Part shown: positions 33,485 through 42,601 of the stretch, one piece after another
Layout: the number at the start of each line of letters is the position of its first letter
Position numbering within the stretch: the stretch's first letter is position 1
NCBI GenBank assembly: GCA_025934695.1
Contig: JAICWS010000004.1
Location: forward strand, 257,496 to 321,495
Origin: Alphaproteobacteria bacterium
GTDB lineage: Bacteria; Pseudomonadota; Alphaproteobacteria; Micavibrionales; UBA2020
Direction: 5' to 3'
Length of the DNA: 64,000 nt
Translations under genes and position numbers: made by a program
The notes under the pieces: model-generated
Databases searched by the model: none
Told to the model about the DNA's origin: nothing
The model's input: the letters and a program-made list of their open reading frames with translations, nothing else

Positions 33485-33967
33485 ATGGACACCTTTTTGG
33501 GCGCATTATTGAAGCTTATCGGCAACGTGATCATGGTTGGCTCCGCGATCGTGGGGCTCTTTGTCATCGTGATCATGCTGAACCCGCTGGAGCGGCATAA
33601 TTCGCTGGGCCTGAATATTTTGGTCTTCTTCATCATGGTAGGGCTGCCGTACCTATTCGGACATGGGTTGCACAGCATCGGCAAGCGCTTGCAGGAAAAC
33701 AAGCCGGTGGGCGTCGTTTGGGAGCCTGTTGAGAATGCGCCCTCATCTGCGATGGCCAACTCCATCACGCCCACGGCATTCGAGCCGCCGCGCTTTCGGC
33801 AGCGCCGCCCCGCGCGCGAGGTCGATGTGGACGTCGAACCGGAACAGGCGACTGCCTCCCCACCCGCAACGCCTGAGGTGACGGCTGCGCCCCGGCGCTC
33901 AGTGGACAATAAGCCTGACCCGACGTCGATGGGTGTCGATACGTTTATTGATCCGGACAAGAGGTGA
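33485..33967 (+). CDS. Membrane protein with C-terminal cytoplasmic tail, tandem paralog 2
   Basis: The 160-residue protein has two hydrophobic segments (VIMVGSAIVGLFVIVIML and GLNILVFFIMVGLPYLFGHG) in the first 75 residues, then a hydrophilic, proline-rich tail. The second segment, VGLPYLFGHGLHSIGKRL, parallels VPFVIG...GRRL in the neighbours, but the GGC/GPC cysteine is missing, so it is the most diverged member. The ATG at 33485 has GAGG upstream. Function unknown. Confidence 0.7.
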   Translation: MDTFLGALLKLIGNVIMVGSAIVGLFVIVIMLNPLERHNSLGLNILVFFIMVGLPYLFGHGLHSIGKRLQENKPVGVVWEPVENAPSSAMANSITPTAFEPPRFRQRRPAREVDVDVEPEQATASPPATPEVTAAPRRSVDNKPDPTSMGVDTFIDPDKR

Positions 33968-33994
33968 TGCAGTGATAGCAGCGGAACAGGTCGC

Positions 33995-34324
33995 ATGAAC
34001 CCGGGAAGATTTCTCGGCGGATTACTTTTGTCCCTCGGCCTGATGATTGTTTGGATTTCGGGTCCTTGCACAGTTTTTGTTTTCGCCGGCACGCTGTTGG
34101 GCGGGAAAGGGATCGGTCATCAAAAGCTGGCGGATGTCGCGGGTGCGGAATTGTTGCCCCTCATTGTCGGCGGCGTTCCTTTCGTCATCGGGGCTGTTCT
34201 TGTTAAAATCGGGAGGCGGCTCACGGGCGGACACCCGCCTGACGTCTATATGCCGCCACCGAAGGATACGGAAACTCCCTCGTCGCAGGACGATATCGAA
34301 AGAATGAACAAGGACATCGAGTGA
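33995..34324 (+). CDS. Small two-helix membrane protein, tandem paralog 3
   Basis: The 109-residue protein begins MNPGRFLGGLLLSLGLMIVW, with a following SGPC motif, and a second helix ELLPLIVGGVPFVIGAVLVK followed by IGRRL. This is the same layout as the gene at 33127. The charged tail has the segment SQDDIERMNKDIE. GGAACAGG stands just before the ATG. It is probably in the same transcript as its neighbours. Confidence 0.72.
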   Translation: MNPGRFLGGLLLSLGLMIVWISGPCTVFVFAGTLLGGKGIGHQKLADVAGAELLPLIVGGVPFVIGAVLVKIGRRLTGGHPPDVYMPPPKDTETPSSQDDIERMNKDIE

Positions 34325-34397
34325 AGTAAATGTTCGATTTTTGTGACGCACATTTGACGAGGATTCCAGGGGCGGTTCTCTTTCCGGGCAGATCCAC

Positions 34398-35264
34398 ATG
34401 AATATCAGGGCGTTCTTCGGCTATATATGGATCGCGCTCGGCGCGATGATCATGTTCTCTTCCGGCGGCTGCGCCATCAGCATGATTTTCGATCCGCTCG
34501 TCCACGGACGACTGCGCGGCCTGTCGGACTTCGTCGTGGGTACCGCCTTCACCCTGTTCTTCAGCGCTATTCCGTTTCTCATCGGCCTGGGACTGTTTCG
34601 GCTGGGGATCAGGATGGCCGCGCCTTCCATCTCCGGTTTGAATAAGCTGAATATGCAACGCGTTGCGCCGGCGGCACTGGCCGATGACGCCAATTCGCTC
34701 TGGCTCTCTTTGAAGGAAGGGTGGAAAGCGGTCGCCGGACCGGATTCGCTGGTGCTGCAACTGCTGAAGAAGTTCGGCATTCCGCCCATCATGCTGATCG
34801 CCGTCGGCAACTTTATAGGACGCATCGGCGCCTACGCGCTCATTTTCATCATGCTCTTTGCCTGGGCGGATTCCTATGAAGGGCACAAAATATCGGTGAG
34901 CAAAATCCTCAGCCAGATATTGACATGGTCGGTCCTTCCCTTCTGCCTGGGATGGGGTATTGTAGCCTGGGGGCGGCAATTGCGGTCTTCGCAGCCGGCG
35001 GCTGAAGAGGGTGCGGAGCCAATCAGTGAACGAAGGGCCTTTTACAGCGCCCTCATGATGATTGCGGGCGCGCTTATCATCATCTCAGCGACATTGCATA
35101 CGCTACGCGTCTTCTTCCACGGCGTCTGGGCTTGGGGATGGATGGCGGATACGCTGATCTTGCCGTTGATCGTCTACGTCCTGATGGTCGTTCCGGGCGC
35201 GCTTCTGGTTTGGGGCGGATGGCGGCTGGCAAAACCAAAAGCGAAAAAGGATGACGTCAAGTAA
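34398..35264 (+). CDS. Multi-pass membrane protein, tandem paralog 4 (fused or duplicated)
   Basis: This 288-residue protein starts with MNIRAFFGYIWIALGAMIMF then SGGC, and has FFSAIPFLIGLGLFRLGIR, so its first third is another copy of the two-helix unit. It continues with further hydrophobic segments (AYALIFIMLFAWADS, LTWSVLPFCLGWGIVAWGRQ, SALMMIAGALIIISA, LILPLIVYVLMVVPGALLVWGG). The last ones again resemble the second helix (VVPGALLVWGGWRL). It therefore looks like an internally repeated, larger member. Function unknown. Confidence 0.75.
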   Translation: MNIRAFFGYIWIALGAMIMFSSGGCAISMIFDPLVHGRLRGLSDFVVGTAFTLFFSAIPFLIGLGLFRLGIRMAAPSISGLNKLNMQRVAPAALADDANSLWLSLKEGWKAVAGPDSLVLQLLKKFGIPPIMLIAVGNFIGRIGAYALIFIMLFAWADSYEGHKISVSKILSQILTWSVLPFCLGWGIVAWGRQLRSSQPAAEEGAEPISERRAFYSALMMIAGALIIISATLHTLRVFFHGVWAWGWMADTLILPLIVYVLMVVPGALLVWGGWRLAKPKAKKDDVK

Positions 35265-35281
35265 AGTCGAAACTGCTGTCT

Positions 35282-36181
35282 TTACATTCCCAGCATAAAC
35301 AGCACCAGCGATCCAAATCCGGCATTCGACTTGAAGATGCGCAGGCAGCTGTCAGGGTCCCGCATATCCCAGTTCAGCAGTTGCCAGATGGCCTGCGCGA
35401 TCACCGGCATCGTCAGGAGCACGGTGAACTCGCTGTAGGCGGTGAAGAACTTCGTCAGGGCCAGGAAGAAGATCGACAGCATCAGGCAGATGCCGACGAA
35501 CCAGCCGCTCCTGTCGCCCCACAGCAAAGCGGTGGATTTGATGCCGACGGTCGCATCGTCTTCCTTGTCCTGGTGCGCGTAGATCGTGTCATAGGCGAGC
35601 GTCCACAAAATCCCCGCGAGATATAAAACGAACGGCGGCGCATTCAGTGTGCCGCGCACGGCGGCCCAGCCCATCAGCGCGCCCCAGTTGAAGGTGAAGC
35701 CCAGGAACAGCTGCGGCCACCAGGTGATGCGCTTCATCGCCGGATAAGTCCCGACCAGCACCAGCGACAGTACGCCCAGGATTTGCGCGGCGCGGTTGAG
35801 ACTCAGGAGAATAAGCAGGCTCAGAAACAACAGGATGCCCAGGAAAATCACTGCCTGGCGGACGGTCAGCTCGCCCGAGGGCAGGGGGCGCACGCGGGTG
35901 CGTTCGACCTGCGCGTCAAGCTTGCGGTCCCAGATATCGTTGACGGTGCAGCCCGCGCCGCGCATGAGGACCGCGCCGAGCGCAAAGCGCAGCATCAGGT
36001 TCCATTCATGCGCGGTCATAGAGGGCAGGCCGCCGCTCGCGAGCGCGATGCTCCACCAGCACGGGAAAAGGAGGAGCCATGTGCCGATGGGCCGGTCGAG
36101 CCGCGCCAGCTTCACATAAGGATGGAAGCGGGCCGGCGTGACGCGGAAAACGAATTTGTCAGTCTGGATATCGGTCGCCAT
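35282..36181 (-). CDS. ubiA: 4-hydroxybenzoate polyprenyltransferase UbiA
   Basis: The 299-residue membrane protein has the UbiA motifs: the first aspartate-rich motif is [20 protein letters not shown], and the second is [20 protein letters not shown]. The N-terminal [20 protein letters not shown] matches UbiA and Coq2. It attaches the polyprenyl tail to 4-hydroxybenzoate in ubiquinone synthesis, in the inner membrane. It is divergent from rsmE, as in many alphaproteobacteria. The DUF3309 gene lies between them on the same strand as ubiA. Confidence 0.96.
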   Translation of the reverse strand: MATDIQTDKFVFRVTPARFHPYVKLARLDRPIGTWLLLFPCWWSIALASGGLPSMTAHEWNLMLRFALGAVLMRGAGCTVNDIWDRKLDAQVERTRVRPLPSGELTVRQAVIFLGILLFLSLLILLSLNRAAQILGVLSLVLVGTYPAMKRITWWPQLFLGFTFNWGALMGWAAVRGTLNAPPFVLYLAGILWTLAYDTIYAHQDKEDDATVGIKSTALLWGDRSGWFVGICLMLSIFFLALTKFFTAYSEFTVLLTMPVIAQAIWQLLNWDMRDPDSCLRIFKSNAGFGSLVLFMLGM

Positions 36182-36243
36182 GCCGGGACAGGATAATTTA
36201 TCCGGCCCGCCCGGAAAAGCTTATTACCGCCGCGCTGACGTTC

Positions 36244-36402
36244 CTAAATATGTCCGCTGAACATCAGCAGGACCAGGACGATGAGCAGGAGGCCAACGCC
36301 GCCGCTCGGCCCGTAACCCCAGTTGCTGCTGTAGGGCCAGGCTGGCAAGGCACCCAATAGCGCGAGGACCAGGATCACCATCAGGATTGTTGAAACTGTC
36401 AT
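36244..36402 (-). CDS. DUF3309 small membrane protein
   Basis: This 52-residue protein consists of two hydrophobic helices around a conserved loop ALPAWPYSSNWGYGPSGG, the DUF3309 pattern, and ends LLLIVLVLLMFSGHI. The family is common in alphaproteobacteria and is often induced by stress, but its function is unknown. I chose ATG at 36402 over the ORF start 17 codons upstream, because the family begins at MTVSTILMVILVL. Confidence 0.9.
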   Translation of the reverse strand: MTVSTILMVILVLALLGALPAWPYSSNWGYGPSGGVGLLLIVLVLLMFSGHI

Positions 36403-36511
36403 GTTGCACCCGTTCTTGTTGTTTTCTGGCAATGGTCTGTAAGACCAATGCATTTTCCGTAGGGACGTTCCGGTTTCCCGTGGCTATAGAAAATGTTATG
36501 CTTTCAGCAAG

Positions 36512-37252
36512 ATGACCGTTGCCGACCACCGAAGCCTGCTGCGCCTCTATGTTTCCCGCGACAATATCTCCCGCGGCGAAAACCATGCGTTATCAGAGGG
36601 GCAGCTTCATTACCTCAGGAATGTGATGAGGGCGAAGCCGGGCGACCGGCTGCGCACCTTCAACGGGCGCAACGGCGAGTGGCTGGCGGAGGTCACTGAA
36701 CTCAGTAAAAAGAAAGCGATCGTGTCTTTTCTTGAGAAGATACGCGAGCAATCGCCAGCGACAGACACTTGGGTGCTTGCTTCACCTGTCAAGAAAGAAG
36801 CCTTCGATATGATGGTTGAAAAATCGGTGGAATTGGGCGCGGCCCGGTTCCAGCCGGTGATCTGCGACCATACTGTCGTTCACCGCGTGAACGAAGATCG
36901 CTTAAGCGCGCTGGCCACCGAAGCGGCGGAGCAGTGCGAGCGGCTCGACCTGATGCAGGTCATGCCCGCAGAAAATCTGAAACAGGTTTTGAATACATGG
37001 CCTTCGGGCCGCAAGCTCATCTTTTGCGTTGAGAGGGAATCGGCGCCGCCGCTGGCATCCGCGCTGCGTCCGCTGGCCGGCCAGAGCCTCGCCCTGCTCG
37101 TCGGGCCGGAGGGGGGCTTTTCGGCGGCCGAGGTGGATTTCATATCGAAGCTTCCATTCGTTCAGCCGGTCTCGCTCGGACCCCGTATCCTCAAATCCGA
37201 GACCGCTCTGATCGCCGCTTTGGCCTGTGTGCAGATGATTGGAATTGCATAA
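36512..37252 (+). CDS. rsmE: 16S rRNA uridine-N3-methyltransferase RsmE
   Basis: The 246-residue protein has the PUA-like N-terminal region (RLYVSRDNIS, LRNVMRAKPGDRLRTFNGRN) and the SPOUT methyltransferase domain with a deep trefoil knot: VGPEGGFSAAEVDF and VSLGPRILKSETALIAAL are the conserved RsmE motifs. It methylates N3 of U1498 in 16S rRNA. It is followed after 185 bases by gshA, a common alphaproteobacterial order. Confidence 0.96.
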   Translation: MTVADHRSLLRLYVSRDNISRGENHALSEGQLHYLRNVMRAKPGDRLRTFNGRNGEWLAEVTELSKKKAIVSFLEKIREQSPATDTWVLASPVKKEAFDMMVEKSVELGAARFQPVICDHTVVHRVNEDRLSALATEAAEQCERLDLMQVMPAENLKQVLNTWPSGRKLIFCVERESAPPLASALRPLAGQSLALLVGPEGGFSAAEVDFISKLPFVQPVSLGPRILKSETALIAALACVQMIGIA

Positions 37253-37288
37253 TTTAATTTGCATAATCTACTGTAAAGCCTAATTTTA

Positions 37289-37317
37289 TTGACATAAAAA
37301 TTCGCAGCCGCTATGAA
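37289..37317 (+). promoter_or_regulatory. Probable housekeeping promoter of gshA
   Basis: A perfect TTGACA (37289-37294) and TATGAA (37312-37317) are separated by 17 bases. Transcription would start near 37324 and leave a leader of about 114 bases before gshA. Confidence 0.7.
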
Positions 37318-37437
37318 TCTATAACCCCGTCATGCCGCCTGCATGAACCAAAAACGCCTGACTGCCGAAGGCGAGGGACCGGCGACGGGTGGGATTATAA
37401 AAACGAGAAGATTAGACGCGGCACAGGTGTTTTACAG

Positions 37438-38934
37438 ATGTCGAGCGCAAGCCAGGTCGACAAGAAGGTCATTGAATCCAAGCAGGAGCTCGTGGACTGG
37501 TTCGCGGCTGGCTGCACGCCGCCCGAAAAGCGCCTGATCGGCGTCGAGCACGAAAAGCCGCCTTTTTATCTCGATAACGGTGAGCCGGTGCCCTATCTGG
37601 GCGTTGCGGGCCGCGCCGGCATGGAAGACTTCATCGCCAAGATGGCGAGCGATAAGGGCTGGACTCCGGGCCAGCCCGAAGACGGGCTCTTTGTCGACCT
37701 GCATAAAAATAACATGAACTGGACCTTCGAGCCCGGTCTCCAGATGGAGCTGGGTGGCGCGCCCCTGAAGAACGTCCACCAGAACGCCCGGGAAACGGAC
37801 GAAACGATCAAGGAAGCGGTCGAGGTCACCAAGGAACTCGGCTTCGGCATGCTGGCCACAGGTTATCACCCGACCAAGGAGGGCAAGGATATGCCCTTCA
37901 TGCCCAAGTCGCGCTACCAGGCGCTGTTCGACTGGTTCGACGACAAGAAATTCCCCAACGCCTACGACGTGGCCTCCTGCACCGCGACCGTGCAGGTCAA
38001 CATGGGCTACCAGTCCGAAGAAGACATGGTCAAGATGATACGGGTCTCGCTATCGCTCCAGCCGATCGCCGTGGCTCTCTTCGCCAACTCCCCATTCTCG
38101 GAAGGCAAGCTGAACGGCTACCAGAGCTTCCGCTCGCACAAGCTGTACAAGAACCTCGGTGGCCGTTACGGCTTCATGCTGCCCGTCGCCTTCGAGGACG
38201 GTTTCGGCTTCGAAAAATTCGCCGACTATGCGCTCAAGACCATGCCGATGCTCGGCATCTACAAGGGCAATGTCTTCATGGACGCCAAGGGCGCGCCGTT
38301 CCAGGATTTCATCGACGGCAAGCTCGACATCTGCCCGGGCCAGAAGGCGACGCTGTCGGACTGGCAGAACCATCTGAATACGATCTGGCCCGAGGTGCGC
38401 GTGCGCCGCTTCCTCGAGATGCGCGGCACCGACAACGGCCCGCAGGAAATGATCAAGGCGCTGCCTGCCTTCTGGGTCGGTCTCCTTTACGACAAGCAGT
38501 CGCTCGATGCCGCTTACGACATGGTCAAGGACTGGTCGAACGAAGACCGCGATTACCTGCGCATCATGACGCCCCAACATGGATTACAAACGCCCTTCAT
38601 GAACGGCACGACGACGGTGCAGGAGATCGCCAAGAACTGCCTGGCGCTCGCCGAAGCGGGCCTCAAGCGCCGCGCGGTGCTGAATGATAAAGGCCAGGAC
38701 GAGACCATCTATCTCGAGCCCCTCAAGGAAATCGCCGACAGCGGCCTCAACTGGGCGCAGCGCCTGACCGACCGCTATAACACGGTCTGGAAAGGCGACA
38801 TCACGCAGCTGTTCAAGGAAATGAATTACGAGAACGATCCTTCGGTGCTGAAAACCGCCCTTCCTGCGGCCACCGCCGCGCCCGCGCAGAAGCGCATCAT
38901 TATGCCGGGTGACAAGGATTTCAAAATTCCCTGA
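37438..38934 (+). CDS. gshA: Glutamate-cysteine ligase GshA
   Basis: The 498-residue protein matches the alphaproteobacterial/plant-type glutamate-cysteine ligase. The N-terminal part has RLIGVEHEKPPFYLDNGEPV, with the substrate-binding glutamates, and FIAKMASDKGWTP. The middle has WTFEPGLQMELGGAPLKNVH, CTATVQVNMGYQSEEDMVKM and FRSHKLYKNLGGRYGF. It joins glutamate and cysteine in the first, ATP-dependent step of glutathione synthesis. Length and motifs are complete. It has its own promoter and is followed by a palindromic repeat, so it is probably monocistronic. Confidence 0.96.
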   Translation: MSSASQVDKKVIESKQELVDWFAAGCTPPEKRLIGVEHEKPPFYLDNGEPVPYLGVAGRAGMEDFIAKMASDKGWTPGQPEDGLFVDLHKNNMNWTFEPGLQMELGGAPLKNVHQNARETDETIKEAVEVTKELGFGMLATGYHPTKEGKDMPFMPKSRYQALFDWFDDKKFPNAYDVASCTATVQVNMGYQSEEDMVKMIRVSLSLQPIAVALFANSPFSEGKLNGYQSFRSHKLYKNLGGRYGFMLPVAFEDGFGFEKFADYALKTMPMLGIYKGNVFMDAKGAPFQDFIDGKLDICPGQKATLSDWQNHLNTIWPEVRVRRFLEMRGTDNGPQEMIKALPAFWVGLLYDKQSLDAAYDMVKDWSNEDRDYLRIMTPQHGLQTPFMNGTTTVQEIAKNCLALAEAGLKRRAVLNDKGQDETIYLEPLKEIADSGLNWAQRLTDRYNTVWKGDITQLFKEMNYENDPSVLKTALPAATAAPAQKRIIMPGDKDFKIP

Positions 38935-38964
38935 CATAAGCGCGCATCATCATTGAGATGAGAT

Positions 38965-39061
38965 CACCCCGACGAAAGTCGGGGTCCAGTTATTTAACTT
39001 CTATCGCGAAATTGATGAGGTAGAACTTGTGTAAACTGGACCCCGACTTTCGCCGGGGTGG
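38965..39061. repeat. Paired palindromes after gshA
   Basis: Left arm TCACCCCGACGAAAGTCGGG and right arm CCCGACTTTCGCCGGGGTGG are inverted copies with about 45 bases between them. Each arm is also a short palindrome. Position after the gshA stop fits an mRNA-end structure. Confidence 0.8.
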
Positions 39062-39142
39062 TTGCATTTATGTTAATCCCCGCTTCGCCTTTATTAATCA
39101 TTCCCGGTTAAACTTGTTCCGGGAAAACAAGGGGAGGGCAGC

Positions 39143-40414
39143 ATGGCAATCGCTGAACCGGTCGCGGCGCTTCAGGATCATCGCAAGGTCACAGGATTTT
39201 CGGGCAACGAGATTTATTGCCTCAGGCAGCTCGGCCTCTCGCCGGGGCAGCTGTGCATCGGCAACAACGTCCTGTCATTGGGCGTATTGCGCGGCATCGG
39301 CGCGGGCTTGTCGAACCTGGCGGGCGGCGAGGTGACGGAAATCACGCAGCTCATCCACGATGGACGCAAGGTCGCCTATGACCGAATGGTGGAAGAGGGT
39401 AAGCAGCACGGCGGCGTCGGCATGGCGGGGATTTCTTTCGACATCGTCAACCACGGCGCGAACCTCGAATTCCTTGCGATGGGCTCGACGGTGCTGAAGT
39501 CGGATTCGAACGCCGCGGCGCGCGATATTCCGAACTTCACCTCATTCGCCAACGCGCAGCAGCTCTATTGCCAGGTCGATTCCGGCTTCGTGCCGCACGG
39601 TTTCGTCTTCGGCAACGTCGCCTATTCGATCGGCGTCGGCGGCAATATTGGCGGCGCGCTGCGCGGCCTCGTGCGCGGTGAAGTCCCGCAGTTCACCGAG
39701 ATTTTCACGCGCACGCGGCATCTCGCGCTGACGCGCATCAAGGAAGACGCCAGGAAATCCGGCGCCAACGCCGTCATCGGTATCCAGACTTCCATCGTGC
39801 CGCTGCTGGGCGCGCAGGAGATGCTGATGCTGGGCACGGCTTCCACGCATCCGCGCCTGACGCAATATTCCGGCGATCCCGTCACCTCCGACATGACGAA
39901 CGAAGAAATGTGGAACATGGTCAATATCGGCTATCTGCCGGTGGGCCTCGTCATGGGCGTGTCGGTTTATTCGCTCGGCCTCGCGTCGGGCATCGCCTCT
40001 TGGGCGAAGAGCATCGCGGGCGGTGAGGTCGATACGCTCACCAAGCTCCTGTACGAGGCGCGCGAAAAAGCCTTCGACCGCATCCAGCAGGACGCGCAGC
40101 GCTACGATGCCGACGAAGTCGTCGGAGTCAAAACGAGGGTCTATGATCTTGGCGGCGGACTCGTCGAGATCATGGCCATCGGCACGGCGGTCAAGAAAGT
40201 GGACGCGCTGACGACGCGCAGTCCCGCGCTGCCGCCGCAGGCGATCATCCAGGACCAGGACACTTTCGTCGAGGCGGCGATGCCCGACAACAGCGTGCAG
40301 ATGAGAAAAATGGCGTCGGCCAGCCGCACGCAGAAGGGACCGATACGCGTTATCTTCGCGATCATTATCTTCATCTTTTACGTTCTCGCGATGCTGAACG
40401 ACCACCACCACTGA
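39143..40414 (+). CDS. Triple YbjQ-domain protein with C-terminal membrane anchor
   Basis: The 423-residue protein consists of three successive YbjQ-type (PF01906-like) domains. Each has the layout VxGNxxSLGxxRG...GGEVTEITxLI...A.DRxxEEGK....GVxGI: LGVLRGIGAGLSNLAGGEVT, YSIGVGGNIGGALRGLVRGE and SVYSLGLASGIASWAKSIAG begin the three units. A membrane helix near the end (VIFAIIIFIFYVLAML) anchors it, facing the cytoplasm or periplasm. YbjQ proteins form pentamers and are thought to bind heavy metals or other small ligands. The next gene (M48 protease) starts at the last base of this stop codon, TGATG. Confidence 0.88.
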   Translation: MAIAEPVAALQDHRKVTGFSGNEIYCLRQLGLSPGQLCIGNNVLSLGVLRGIGAGLSNLAGGEVTEITQLIHDGRKVAYDRMVEEGKQHGGVGMAGISFDIVNHGANLEFLAMGSTVLKSDSNAAARDIPNFTSFANAQQLYCQVDSGFVPHGFVFGNVAYSIGVGGNIGGALRGLVRGEVPQFTEIFTRTRHLALTRIKEDARKSGANAVIGIQTSIVPLLGAQEMLMLGTASTHPRLTQYSGDPVTSDMTNEEMWNMVNIGYLPVGLVMGVSVYSLGLASGIASWAKSIAGGEVDTLTKLLYEAREKAFDRIQQDAQRYDADEVVGVKTRVYDLGGGLVEIMAIGTAVKKVDALTTRSPALPPQAIIQDQDTFVEAAMPDNSVQMRKMASASRTQKGPIRVIFAIIIFIFYVLAMLNDHHH

Positions 40415-41196
40415 TGGAAGAAGAGCAGCACGACAAGGCCTCCAAGCTCAAGGGCCTGCTCTGGCTGATCGGCGGGGCGGGTCTCGCCGGCATTTTTGCG
40501 CTCGGCATCGGGCCCTTCGCGCGCGCCATTCCGTGGTCGTGGGAGGAAAGGGCGGCGCGGGAAATCCCGGCGAATACAGTAGGCGAATGCAAGGCCAATC
40601 CGAAGGCCGAGGCGCTGCTGCAAAAGCTGGTGACGCGTATCTATCCGCTGATGCCCGACGACAAAAACTTCTCTGTCAGCGTGCAGGCGGTGCATGACGA
40701 GCAGGTCAATGCCTTCGCCACGCTGGGCGGAAAGATATACCTGAATTCGGGACTGCTGGCGCAGGCGCATTCCGCGGAGGAGGTAGCGGGCGTCCTGGCG
40801 CATGAGATCGAGCATGTCCACCGCCGCCATATTATTCAGGGCGTCGCCACGCGAATGCTGACAGCGCAGGGCCTCAGCATGGTATTCTCGGGCGGCGCCG
40901 ATACTTCGGCCGCCGACTGGGCGCAATATTTCCTGACCATGAACTTCACGCGCCAACAGGAAGACGAGGCCGACCGGGGTGGCCTCGCGCGGCTTCAGCA
41001 GGCGCATGTCGACAACAAGGGCTTCCGCGAGTTTTTCGAACGCATGGAAGAAGAGGACGGAACGGCGAGCAAATTCCTTTCCGACCATCCGTCCAGCCAG
41101 TCGCGGGCCGAACTCGTGAAGGAGTTTCCCAACAGCGACGTGAAAACGGTGCTGGCGCCGGAAGAATGGGCGGTCCTGAAGACTTATTGCCGGTAA
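40414..41196 (+). CDS. M48-family zinc metalloprotease
   Basis: This 260-residue protein has an N-terminal membrane segment (LLWLIGGAGLAGIFALGIG) and the M48 catalytic motif in LAHEIEHVHRRH (HExxH). A third zinc ligand lies in the conserved QEDEADRGGLARL. The segment YLNSGLLAQAHSAEEVAGV is typical of the BepA/Oma1-like group. It is a periplasm-facing, membrane-anchored protease, perhaps for outer membrane protein quality control. Start ATG overlaps the stop of the triple YbjQ gene (TGATG), so the two are translationally coupled, which points to a shared role. Confidence 0.9.
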   Translation: MEEEQHDKASKLKGLLWLIGGAGLAGIFALGIGPFARAIPWSWEERAAREIPANTVGECKANPKAEALLQKLVTRIYPLMPDDKNFSVSVQAVHDEQVNAFATLGGKIYLNSGLLAQAHSAEEVAGVLAHEIEHVHRRHIIQGVATRMLTAQGLSMVFSGGADTSAADWAQYFLTMNFTRQQEDEADRGGLARLQQAHVDNKGFREFFERMEEEDGTASKFLSDHPSSQSRAELVKEFPNSDVKTVLAPEEWAVLKTYCR

Positions 41197-41281
41197 GTGT
41201 GTTCTGGCAAATGGCTTCGCCGCATCTCGCCTTTGCGCGCCGGATGGAATAAGATTTTTCTGGTTTCGGAGAGGCAGAAAT

Positions 41282-41686
41282 TTGACCGCTGTTCCGCACA
41301 TCACCTCGTTTTACGCCGGCATCCTCGGCCTCATGCTGGTCGTTCTGTCGTGGCGCATCATGCAAATGCGCCGGAGGCTCGAGGCCATGAACGGAGACGG
41401 GGGCGAACGCGATCTCAGCGTCGCGGTGCGCATTCAGGGCAATTTCATCGAATATGTGCCGATGGCGCTGCTGCTGATGGCTTTCGACGAAATGGCGGGC
41501 TGGAACCCCCTCATCATCCATGCGCTGGGCATTGCGCTCGTGGCGGCGCGGCTGGCGCACGTCCATGGCATGACTCGCAAGAACGCGCTGGGGCGCGGGC
41601 GCCGCATGGGGGCGGTCTGCACTTTCGCCGTCATCGTCGCGGCCTCCCTTCTGAGCATCGCGGCGCTGCTGGGCCATGGCACATGA
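41282..41686 (+). CDS. MAPEG-family membrane protein
   Basis: The 134-residue protein has four hydrophobic segments and the MAPEG motif RIQGNFIEYVPMALLLMAFD, followed by AARLAHVHGMTRKNALGRGR. MAPEG proteins include microsomal glutathione transferases and leukotriene synthases. In bacteria they are often glutathione-dependent detoxification enzymes; gshA lies 2.3 kb upstream. The start is TTG at 41282, preceded by GAGAGGCAG. Its stop codon overlaps the start of the ankyrin gene (ATGA). Confidence 0.85.
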   Translation: MTAVPHITSFYAGILGLMLVVLSWRIMQMRRRLEAMNGDGGERDLSVAVRIQGNFIEYVPMALLLMAFDEMAGWNPLIIHALGIALVAARLAHVHGMTRKNALGRGRRMGAVCTFAVIVAASLLSIAALLGHGT

Positions 41687-42591
41687 ACGCTTTCTCGAGA
41701 TTCGCTTCCGGTCCTTCCGGCGACGGCAAGCTGTCGGCGGACAAGCTGACGAAAATGCTGGTGGCGGCCATCATCAAGAATGACGCGGGCGCGATCGCGA
41801 GCCTTGTGCCGATGGGCGCCGATGTGAACCGCAGCGACGAGAAGGGCAACAGCCCACTCGTCATCGCGGCGACCGACCCGCGCGAATATGGCGCGCTCAA
41901 GGCGCTGCTCGCGGCGAAGGCCGACCCGAACCTGCCCGGCGCCAATGGCCGACTGCCGCTCCACTCCCTGTTGCGCATGAAGGACGAGCGCATCATGCAA
42001 GAAGGCGTTGGCCTGCTGCTGGAGGCGAAGGCCGATCCGAACAAGCTCGAAAGCCAGGCTGGTGCCTGGCCTGCCGCGGCGCTGCACGTGGCGATCATCG
42101 CCGGCCGGTCGGACAAGATCATCGACATGCTGCTGTTCGCGGGCGCCGACCCTTGCGCGGGCGAGGATTCGGGCGCGGGCATTCTCGCGCCGCTGCATCT
42201 GCTCGCCCGGTCCGGGCGCTATCCGCTGCTCGAGACAGCCTTTGCGAGCGGCGCGGACGTCGACCGGCGCGACGCGTCGGGCAAGACCTGCCTGATCTGG
42301 GCCGCGCAGGAAGGCATGGTCAAAACCGTCGAGGCGTTGCTCGAGCGCGGCGCGGACCCCACGCTCAAGGACAGGGACGGCAAGGACGCCGCCGCCCGCG
42401 CGCTGGCCGTGCCCGTCGAGGAAGGACGCGGCGAGATATTGCGGATGCTGGTCCGGTTTTCGCGCGACTTCACGGTGCGCGCCGAAATCCGGGAATTGCG
42501 CGCAGGGCTCGACACGCTGCGCCGCGCGCTCGACCAGCTCGCCGGTGCGAACGACGCGCTGAAGACGGTCAAGAACGGCGGGAAGACGTAA
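41683..42591 (+). CDS. Ankyrin-repeat protein with C-terminal coiled coil
   Basis: The 302-residue protein has about six ankyrin repeats, seen as LVPMGADVNRSDEKGNSPLV, ALLAAKADPNLPGANGRLPL, LLFAGADPCAGEDSGAGILA and LERGADPTLKDRDGKD with the GADxN-type turns. The C-terminal 60 residues (EIRELRAGLDTLRRALDQLA) form a coiled coil. No signal peptide is present. The ATG at 41683 overlaps the MAPEG stop, so the two genes are coupled. A longer ORF begins upstream, but no start there is credible. The partner protein is unknown. Confidence 0.85.
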   Translation: MNAFSRFASGPSGDGKLSADKLTKMLVAAIIKNDAGAIASLVPMGADVNRSDEKGNSPLVIAATDPREYGALKALLAAKADPNLPGANGRLPLHSLLRMKDERIMQEGVGLLLEAKADPNKLESQAGAWPAAALHVAIIAGRSDKIIDMLLFAGADPCAGEDSGAGILAPLHLLARSGRYPLLETAFASGADVDRRDASGKTCLIWAAQEGMVKTVEALLERGADPTLKDRDGKDAAARALAVPVEEGRGEILRMLVRFSRDFTVRAEIRELRAGLDTLRRALDQLAGANDALKTVKNGGKT

Positions 42592-42601
42592 ATCGCATTC
42601 T

